Source: Garcia nutans (lineage: Eukaryota > Streptophyta > Magnoliopsida > Malpighiales > Euphorbiaceae). Taken from it: a DNA stretch of 64,000 nucleotides. The DNA lies in the NCBI GenBank assembly GCA_947685225.1, contig CANTUV010000031.1, positions 65,639,001-65,703,000 of the forward strand. The letters are read 5' to 3'. The position numbers and the translations under genes were made by a program. Positions 56,633 through 64,000 of this stretch are shown in pieces. The notes under the pieces are model-generated. The model searched no databases. It had not been told where the DNA came from and worked only from the letters and a program-made list of their open reading frames with translations. Within the stretch, counting starts at the first letter, position 1. Every line of letters begins with the position of its first letter.

Positions 56633-57022
56633 AGGTAATAGAGTTGAACCCGAGAGCTCTTCTAGACCGAGTGAGAGTAGACATTGAAGAGTTGATTTTG
56701 GGAACTTAAATATCAGAGGAGATTTGCCAATCATGTATAACTCTTTTATATTTTGTAAAGATTTCGTTTATATTGTAAATATATATGTAATGATAAATAT
56801 GTACTCAAATGTTTTCATATGTGTAAATATTTTATAACTTCCGCTGTGTACTACTTAAATGTATTTATATATCTATAATGTATATTGAGAAAGATGATGG
56901 TATTATATAAAAATGTTTTGAATGTTGATGAAAAGCCGTAGCACTCCTATGTTCGGTGCACATATGCTACATTGTAGTGTTGTAGTGTATGTGTACTGAA
57001 TGTGGGGGTGTTACAATTGTTT

Positions 57023-57034
57023 TGGTATCAGAGC
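57023..57034 (+). other. Primer binding site of element G, tRNA-iMet type
   Basis: TGGTATCAGAGC lies eight bases after the LTR. Confidence 0.92.
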
Positions 57035-57181
57035 CTAGGTTTGAGATTCTCAACCTAGGTAAAATGTAAGAAAAAGACTATTTTGATTTTAAAAAGTGGT
57101 TTTTGAATAACATATACGTTTGGGATTGACAATCTCTGATCTTTAATAAGAAGTATTCTACTGTGTTTGCAGTGTTAGGTT

Positions 57182-58450
57182 GTGATGGATTCTCACTCAC
57201 GCCAATCAGTTGAGGGTAGTGCTGAGAGTATTGTCCCTGATGATGGAGTTAGGGTTGTTAGTGCTGGGGAGGCACCTGCTTCGGTGTCAGGGAGACCAGC
57301 TGGGGAGGAGGTTCCGCCATCTTGGGTTAGGCATGTGGTAGAAGCTTTGAGGCAAGCACCAGTGCAACCAGTGCCATCACCCCCTCAGCCTGTGGTACCA
57401 GTGAGGCACTATGACAAACTAAGGAAGTATGGAGCGGAGGATTTCCTTGGTACTACTGATCCAGCTGTAGCAGAACAGTGGCTTGACAAAGTACAGAGGA
57501 TCTTTATTCAGTTGCAAGCCACCTCGGAGGAAAAGTTTGATTATGCAAGATCTTTGCTACAGAAGGATGCATACGACTGGTGGAGGACAGTGCCCCATTC
57601 TATGGATGATCCACCAACCTTGTCATATGCGGATTTTCTGAGAGAGTTTGAATTGAAGTATACTCCTAGGGAGTACAAAGACATGAAGAAGATGGAGTTC
57701 TTAAGTTTGAAGCAAGATAGCAAGACTGTAACTGAGTATGAGGTTGAGTTTATTCGATTGAGCCAGTATGCTGGGGGCATTATAGCTGATGAGATAGATA
57801 GATGCAGGAGATTTGAGGAGGGATTGAGGCCCTCTATCATATGCTTAGTGGCTGGATCTAGATATCACGATTTCTCCCAGCTAGTGGCAGCAGCTCGAAG
57901 TGTAGAGCGAGCTCAAGTTATTGCAGCTGCTTCAGAGGAAGAGGTTAGGGTTAGGAGGCCCCAGTTTGAGGCAGGGTCTTCTTCTGTTAAGAGAGGAAAA
58001 GGAAGCTTTGTTCTTAGAGTTAGTAGGAGTCAGAGGTCAGCTGGTAGGTCAGTGCAGTTTCAGAGGCAGAGATTTAGACCTGCAGCTTCAGTGGCGAGTG
58101 CTCCGACCCCAGTGACTCAGAGATCCGCTCTACCTGTGTGTGCTCAGTGTGGTGGATCACATAGGGGTGCTTGTTGGAGGTATAGTGGGTCAGCTGTGTG
58201 CTTCAGATGTGGATCTCCTGAGCATTTTATTAGAGATTGTCCAGAGAGACAGGAGCGGATGTCAGTTGATACTGCAGCTTCTCGACCTAGTGTGAGGGGA
58301 GGTCGAGCAGGCAGAGGTAGCAGCCGGGGAGGCAGATCTGGGTTCAGTGCTAGAGGAGTGCTACATCCAGGGAGAGTAGGCCAGAGGAGGTTGGATCTTC
58401 CCAGAGGATGTATGTTATGCAGAGGCAGCCAGATGCATCGACAGTCATAG
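57182..58450 (+). pseudogene. gag: gag of element G with a C-terminal frameshift
   Basis: The start MMDSHSRQSVEGSAES matches F, and the gag core and intact CCHC knuckle (CFRCGSPEHFIRDC, near 58199-58240) are present. Relative to F, one G is missing in a GAGGAG run at about 58345-58357. The frame therefore leaves the family sequence after GGRSGFSARG and ends 32 residues later in unrelated residues. The protease continues in the next frame from about 58360. The damage lies between gag and protease, so a gag-like protein could still be made, but not the fused gag-pol that F organises as one frame. Confidence 0.9.
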
Positions 58451-58887
58451 CTGGTACTTTTTCTTTATTTGATACTTCAGTACTTGCTTTGATTGATCCG
58501 GGTTCCACACATTCTTATATTAGTGCATCTGTTTTGCCTGTGTCTAATATGCATGCTGAGTCCCTAGGATTTGATGTATTGGTGACAAATCCGTTAGGGC
58601 ATAGTGTGGTTGTGAGTAAGGTGCACCGAGATAGTGCAGTGAGGGTGCAAGGTGAGGAGTTCCTTGGAGACTTGATTGAGATGCCATTTAAGGAATATGA
58701 TGTGATTCTAGGTATGGACTGGCTATCTAGACATGGAGCTGTGGTAGACTGTAAAAGGAAAATTGTTACTTTGAGAACTGCTGATGGTAGAGATGTGATA
58801 GTATCTAATGAGCAGGAACAGTTAGCATCTTTGTTTGTTTCAGCTGTTGCAGCCAGGAGGTTGATTAGAAAGGGATGTCAAGCCTAG
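58408..58887 (+). pseudogene. pro: Protease of element G, ended by a deletion
   Basis: The active-site motif ALIDPGSTHSYIS (near 58480) and ILGMDWLSRHG (near 58708) are intact. The frame stops after RRLIRKGCQA at a TAG created by a net 23-nt deletion at about 58880-58886. Relatives have residues AYLAHVIDT-like there. Downstream codons continue in another frame. The protease core itself is complete; the deletion hits the linker to RT. Confidence 0.88.
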
Positions 58888-58888
58888 A

Positions 58889-59869
58889 GTGAAGGGTTCT
58901 CCCATTGATAGTATTGCCACAGTTGCAGAGTTTCCTGATGTTTTTCCAGAGGAGTTGCCAGGATTGCCTCCTGAGAGAGAGGTAGAGTTCGGTATTGAAT
59001 TGTTGCCTGGTACCACTCCTATCTCTATTACTCCTTATAGAATGGCACCAGCAGAATTGAGGGAATTGAAAGTGCAATTACAGGAGTTGTTGGATAAAGG
59101 ATTTATTCGCCCCAGTGTTTCTCCTTGGGGAGCTCCTGTGCTATTTGTGAAAAAGAAAGATGGTACTATGAGGTTGTGTATCGATTATAGGCAATTGAAC
59201 AAGGTGACTATTAAAAATAAATATCCTTTGCCTAGAATCGATGATCTCTTTGATCAATTGAAGGGTGCAGCTGTGTTTTCTAAAATTGATTTGAGATCTG
59301 GGTACCATCAATTGAGAGTTAAAGCTGAAGACATTTCCAAGACCGCCTTTCGGACCAGGTATGGGCATTATGAATTTCTAGTTATGCCTTTTGGTCTAAC
59401 GAATGCACCTGCAGTTTTTATGGATTTGATGAATAGGGTGTTCAGGCCCTATCTGGATCAGTTTGTAGTGGTCTTCATCGATGACATTCTGGTGTATTCG
59501 CGGAATGAAGAGGAACATGATATGCATCTGCGGATTGTGTTGCAGATTTTGAGAGAGAAGCAGTTGTTTGCCAAATTGTCGAAGTGTGAGTTCTGGTTGG
59601 ATCAAGTCGCTTTTCTCGGACATATTGTTTCAGCAGAAGGCATTAGAGTTGATCCGAGCAAAGTTGAAGCTCTATTGAATTGGAGTCCACCCAAGTCGGT
59701 GAAAGAGGTTAGAAGTTTTCTGGGTTTGGCAGGCTATTACCGGCGGTTTGTGAAAGGGTTTTCTTTGATAGCTACTCCACTCACCAGATTGCTTCGTAAG
59801 GGAGTGAGATTTGTGTGGACTGATCAGTGTCAGGCTAGCTTTGAACAGTTGAGAGATATGCTGACTTAA
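58889..59869 (+). pseudogene. pol: Reverse transcriptase of element G, ended by a nonsense codon
   Basis: This reads from the deletion point (no natural start) through DVFPEELPGLPPEREVEF, RMAPAELRELKV, LCIDYRQLNKV, FSKIDLRSGYHQLRV, MPFGLTNAPAVFMDL, catalytic VVFIDDILVYS (near 59465-59500) and FLGLAGYYRRFVKGFS. It stops with LRDMLT at a TAA at 59867-59869 where F has a glutamine codon. RT motifs are unbroken, so the enzyme core is intact apart from the surrounding lesions. Confidence 0.92.
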
Positions 59870-61804
59870 GCGCCTGTTCTTACTTTACCTGTAGAAGGCA
59901 AACCATATGTGATTTACAGTGATGCTTCACATAGTGGTTTGGGGTGTGTGCTGATGCAGGAAGGTAAAGTTATAGCTTATGCATCTCGACAGTTGAAACC
60001 GCATGAGCTTAACTATCCGACCCATGATTTGGAGCTAGCAGCCATTGTGTTTGCATTGAAGATTTGGCGACACTATCTGTTTGGGGAGAAATGTTTTATC
60101 TACACTGATCACAAAAGTTTGAAATATTTGGGTGTTCAAAAAGAGCTCAATCTTTGACAGAGGAGATGGTTGGAATTGATTAAAGACTACGACTGTTTGA
60201 TTGATTATCATCCAGGTCAAGCAAATGTTGTTGCTGATACCTTGAGTCGGAAGTCTTTAGCTGGTTTAACTGTTTACTCGCTCTCGTTGCTTGTTGAGTT
60301 GAGAGCTTTGCATGCCAGTTTTGTACCTTGTGATGATGGTGCATTGTTGACACAATTGCATTTGAAACCAATTTTATTGGATCAGATCAAAGAGGCTCAG
60401 TTGACTGATATGAAGATTCAAAAGATTATTTCAGATTGCAAGAATGGGAAGACTAGAGATTTTGTTGTGAAAGGTGATGGGAGTCTCTGGTTTAAGAACC
60501 GATTGTGTGTACCCGATGATGCTGATTTGAAAAGAGTCATTTTAGAAGAAGCACATCAGTCAGTGTTTGCTATGCATCCGGGTAATACAAAGATGTATCA
60601 TGATTTGAGACAGCATTACTGGTGGATTGGTTTGAAGAGAGATATTGCAGATTTTGTGTCGAAATGTCTCACCTGTCAGAAGGTTAAAGCAGAGCATCAA
60701 GTTCCAACTGGATTGCTTCAACCATTATCAGTACCAGAATGGAAGTGGGATAGAGTGACGATGGATTTTGTGTCTGGGTTGCCATTGACACAAAAGAAAC
60801 ATGATGCTATATGGGTGATTGTGGATAGATTGACTAAGACAGCTCATTTCCTTCCGGTTCGGATGGATTACTCTTTGGAGAGATTGGCTGAGCTGTATAT
60901 CCATGAGATTGTGAAGTTGCATGGTGTTCCAACTTCTTTAGTGTCTGATCGAGATCCCAGGTTTACTTCAAGATTTTGGAAGAGTTTGTATAGTGCTTTG
61001 GGTTCTCGATTACACTTCAGTACTGCTTTTCATCCACAGACGGATGGACAGTCAGAGAGGGTGATACAGATTATTGAGGACATATTGAGAAGCTGTGTCA
61101 TCGATTTCTCTGGAAGTTGGGATAGATTCTTACCTCTTGTGGAGTTTGCTTACAACAACAGTCACCAATCTAGCATTGGTATGGCACCGTTTGAAGCATT
61201 GTATGGTAGACGGTGTCGGACACCTCTTTGTTGGAGTGAACTTGGTGAAAGTAAGTTAATTGGACCTGATTTGATTCAAGAAACTGAAGAGAAAGTGAAA
61301 TTGATTCGAGGCAAGTTGAAAGCAGCTTCAGACCGACAGAAGTCTTATGCAGATCTGAAAAGGAGAGACATAGAGTTTGATGTTGGAGATAAGGCATTTC
61401 TGAAAGTATCTCCTTGGAAGAAGATTTTAAGGTTCGGTTGGAAAGGGAAATTGAGTCCTCGTTTCATTGGACCGTATGAAGTTTTGGAAAGAGTTGGGCC
61501 AGTTGCGTATCGACTTGCTTTGCCACCTGAGTTGGATCGTATTCATAATGTATTTCATGTTTCTATGTTGAGGAGATACAGGTCGGATCCATCTCATGTG
61601 TTGCCAATTGAGTCAATTGAAGTGAATCTCGATTTGACATTTGAGGAGGAACCAGTTGCTATCTTGGCACATGATGTGAAAGAGTTGAGAAACAAGAGAG
61701 TGCCATTGGTGAAGATTTTGTGGAAGAATCATGGAAAAGAAGAAGCAACTTGGGAAAGTGAACAATCCATGCGAGAGCAATATCCTCAGTTGTTTCAGAG
61801 TTGA
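59870..61804 (+). pseudogene. pol: RNase H-integrase-chromodomain of element G with one nonsense codon
   Basis: This is the same frame as RT. RNase H carries SDASHSGLGC, LELAAIVFAL, YTDHKS and VADTLSR. A TGA after KELNL (60155-60157) replaces an arginine codon of F. Integrase follows with zinc residues HQSVFAMH and CLTCQKV, catalytic Asp in TMDFVSG, Asp in VSDRDPRF and Glu in DGQSERV. The C-terminal chromodomain region (KELRNKRVPLVKILW, EEATWESE) ends at 61804. All catalytic residues remain; only the nonsense codon breaks this part. Confidence 0.93.
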
Positions 61805-61835
61805 TATCAGGTAATTTCGAGGACGAAATTTTCTT

Positions 61836-61851
61836 TTTAGAGGGGGAGAAT
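61836..61851 (+). other. Polypurine tract of element G
   Basis: TTTTAGAGGGGGAGAAT-type sequence directly precedes the 3' LTR; AATTTCGAGGACGAAATT lies just upstream, as in E. Confidence 0.88.
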
Positions 61852-61889
61852 TGTAATATCCTCATGTATGCTCTAGAAGTCTTGGTGAT

Positions 61890-61922
<33 letters not shown>

Positions 61923-64000
61923 ATAAATTGGATTGAATGTATATTATGTGATAAGAAAAGAAATTGAGAAGTGAATGCTTGTGTATATGTGTTTTGGGAA
62001 AGGAATTAGGGTTTAGAGAGAATGGTATATGTTGTGTATATGATGATATATATAACTTATAAATGGGTAAAAGGAAGAGTCAAAGGAAAAGAGATATTTT
62101 TGTGTTGAGTGTGTAATTACTTAAATGGGCTTATAAGTTAAAAGAGAGTTAGAACAAATGGTTAAGGGCATTGAGGTAATTTACCTTTAGAAATCTCTTG
62201 GTGGAGATTAAAAGATGGAAAAGTGTTTGACTTGTGGCTATTTTGTTTTCTTTTCATTATGGGTGCCGGTGATTGAAGGAGAGAAAGAGGAAGAGAAGTG
62301 TTCTTGATGCTAGAGTTCAATTGAAGAGGCAATCAAAGAGTTTGGTTAGAGATTTGTGAAATTTCTTCATCTAAGGTAAGAAATCTCTTGTTTTCCTTTG
62401 TTAATTTTGAAGTTATGTTTAAAGTGAAGTGTGATTTGTTGATGTAATGATTTGGTGTATTTGATATGTGTTTGCAAGTGTTAGAATTGATTTAAAGTTA
62501 AAAATTGGAATTGGTGTTGGTTTGGTTGTGATTATGGAAAAATAAGTGAAGATTGATAGTGGAAAATCAAGAGTAAAGTTTGAGTTAGGGTTTTGAGATG
62601 GTTTGTGTTCAAATGTGTTGTTTAAGTGGTTATTGTGATGAATATGTGTTATGACATGAGTTATATCCATTTGAGTGAGTTTGTGTTGGGAATTATATGT
62701 TAAAATGCATTTGGAAGAGGGTTGGTTACATTTAGGGTTTTGGTGATGAGTGACACGGCCAAAGGAAAGGAGAGACACGGCCAAGCCAAGGAAATTTGGG
62801 CGTGTTGGTTGAGTTTTGAGAGACACGGCCGTGTCCCTTAGCCGTGTTCACTACTGGATTTTGGTTTTGGGAGACACGGTCACAAGCTTGGCCGTGTCCC
62901 TTGCCCGTGTTGCTTACTGTCCAATTGGTTTGAGTGACACGGCCACAAGCTTGGCCGTGTCCCTCAAGGGTGCTGCCCGTGTCCCTCAAATGTGTTGGTT
63001 AGGGTTTTATTTCTTTGTTCTAATTGTATTGTTTTGGTTCTTCAAAGGTGGGTTAGTCCCTAAACCTAAACATAAACACTTTAAACATACTTCAAACAAA
63101 GAATGCCCTAATCAAATGGATGTGGAAGATCTTAAAAATATGAATGATGTAGATTGTTCTTTGCCCTAATTGCATTGTTGAGATTAAACAATGGTATGTT
63201 ATATGTAATGTGAATCTTGTAAATGATAATGTGTGTTATGGATAATGTATGTTGAGATGCTATATGCAAAATATGAAATGTGATGTAAAGCCATTGTGAT
63301 TGGCTATGATGATATAATTGAATGATGTATGGCATGTTTGCCTAATTGATGAGAAAGATTGAGAAAGAGTTTGATAAAGAGAATAATGAAATAAGTGTAT
63401 GCTTAATATGATATTCAATTTCAGAGTTCTGGTTTTTGGAGGCATGCCTATTTAATGAAAGGTAACAGTCTTGCCGGGTTGAGGATCTCTTCAAATTGAG
63501 TTGAATTGAGGTCCAAGAGACTGGGTCTGTTACACTATGATAATTGATATTATGAGATATTTGATTTGTAATAGTCTTGCCGGGTTGAGGATATCCTCGA
63601 GTTAGATGAGTTGATGATCCAAGAGACCGGGTCTGTTACGCTATCCATGGATAGAGATAAATATATATTTATATGTTGCCTACGGGCTTGATAATGGTGT
63701 TTATGAACCAAAGCAGTAACTCTGAATTCTGAATATCGTATTAAATACTTGATGGGCCCATAGGTGTCTAGGTTTTATGTATATCATAAATGATGTTCTA
63801 ATGTAATGAAATGTTAATATTACTTAAATGATGAAACGGACTATTCACGGAATATTGTTTGTTGATTATGATCTTTATTGATTGATTGTGTATCATTGAT
63901 GTTGATTTGTTAATACATATATGAAACATTGCATTGCACTAAAGCATAACACTAGCACATTTTGTCTTACTAAGCCCTTGGCTTAGCGCGATAGTGTTTA
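61852..64000 (+). repeat. 3' LTR of element G, first 2149 bp
   Basis: This repeats 54485-56625 with about ten differences, including a longer GTT microsatellite (about 61890-61922). The cassette is at 62752-62988 and the 70-bp modules at 63462-63639. The window ends inside the second hairpin of the twin-hairpin region. Confidence 0.93.

Larger units (their letters stand above)
54485..57014 (+). repeat. 5' LTR of element G (2530 bp)
   Basis: It runs from TGTAATATCCTCATG to GGGGGTGTTACA. It contains a (GTT)n microsatellite (about 54523-54549), the GACACGGCC cassette (55377-55612), two 70-bp modules (56087-56264), CTATCCATGGATAG (about 56266-56279) and twin hairpins (56595-56632). The 117-codon frame 55441-55794 runs through the cassette and is not a gene. 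Confidence 0.93.
54485..64000 (+). mobile_element. Element G: Tekay-type chromovirus, right end outside window
   Basis: It has a full 5' LTR, primer site, gag, protease, RT, RNase H, integrase, chromodomain, polypurine tract and the first 2149 bp of the 3' LTR. The preceding 5-mer gaaac is the expected left TSD; the right copy is outside. It is a close relative of F in proteins and most LTR sequence, but in opposite orientation and with a different GC-rich cassette. LTRs differ at roughly ten sites by eye. Confidence 0.94.

Noticed and set aside
1..64000. Host protein-coding genes, tRNA, rRNA or organelle DNA
   Set aside because: I looked on both strands and found none; all recognisable coding sequence is gag-pol, and tRNA-like words are only primer sites.

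Overview
This is a stretch of plant (angiosperm) nuclear repeat DNA with no host gene that I can recognise. Everything assignable is LTR retrotransposon sequence of the Ty3/gypsy (Metaviridae) class, nested in at least four layers. That pattern is typical of pericentromeric or other heterochromatic DNA in a medium or large plant genome. Three lineages are recognisable. Tekay/Del-type chromoviruses have a tRNA-iMet primer site (TGGTATCAGAGC) and a C-terminal chromodomain. Athila has a tRNA-Asp-like primer site. Tat/Ogre-like elements have a tRNA-Arg-like primer site (TGGCGACTCC...) and long tandem repeats in the 3' UTR. The sequence alone does not identify the species.

Layout. The oldest layer is element C, a decayed Tekay-like gag-pol on the + strand (14371-17113, with a duplicated scrap at 46250-46376). 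Element A (1-14370, +, Tat/Ogre-like) interrupts the gag of C. A is itself interrupted by element B (6378-11603, -, Tekay, perfect TSD aacaa), which lost everything from RNase H into one LTR. The RNase H of C is interrupted by the end of a Tat/Ogre-like LTR. Just 43 bp into that LTR sits element D (17157-46253, +, Athila). D carries two younger insertions: E (22856-31868, +, TSD caaca), a large non-coding element with Tekay-type termini, and F (32728-42550, -, TSD gcgac), a nearly intact Tekay element whose gag-pol frame is broken by one nonsense codon. Right of D are a Tat/Ogre-like LTR and 3' UTR satellite array (I, 46377-49884, -), a deleted Tat/Ogre-like copy (J, 49885-54403, -), 81 unassigned bases, and Tekay element G (54485 to beyond the window end, +).

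How the parts relate. B, C, F and G are full or partial gag-protease-RT-RNase H-integrase(-chromodomain) elements of one family. E has the same termini, primer site and polypurine tract but no proteins, so it probably relies on enzymes from F/G-type partners. By eye the LTR pairs of E, F and G differ at only a few sites per kb, so these are recent insertions. A, C, D, I and J are older.

The most interesting signals lie in the LTRs rather than the proteins. A palindromic GACACGGCC/GGCCGTGTC cassette is shared by Athila D, non-autonomous E and Tekay G. It is replaced at the same LTR position in F by an unrelated GC-rich palindromic cassette. Twin hairpins and a 70-bp inverted-repeat module are conserved among E, F and G, with pairing-preserving changes in the hairpins. 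A triplicated stem-loop in the Tat/Ogre LTRs shows compensatory changes.
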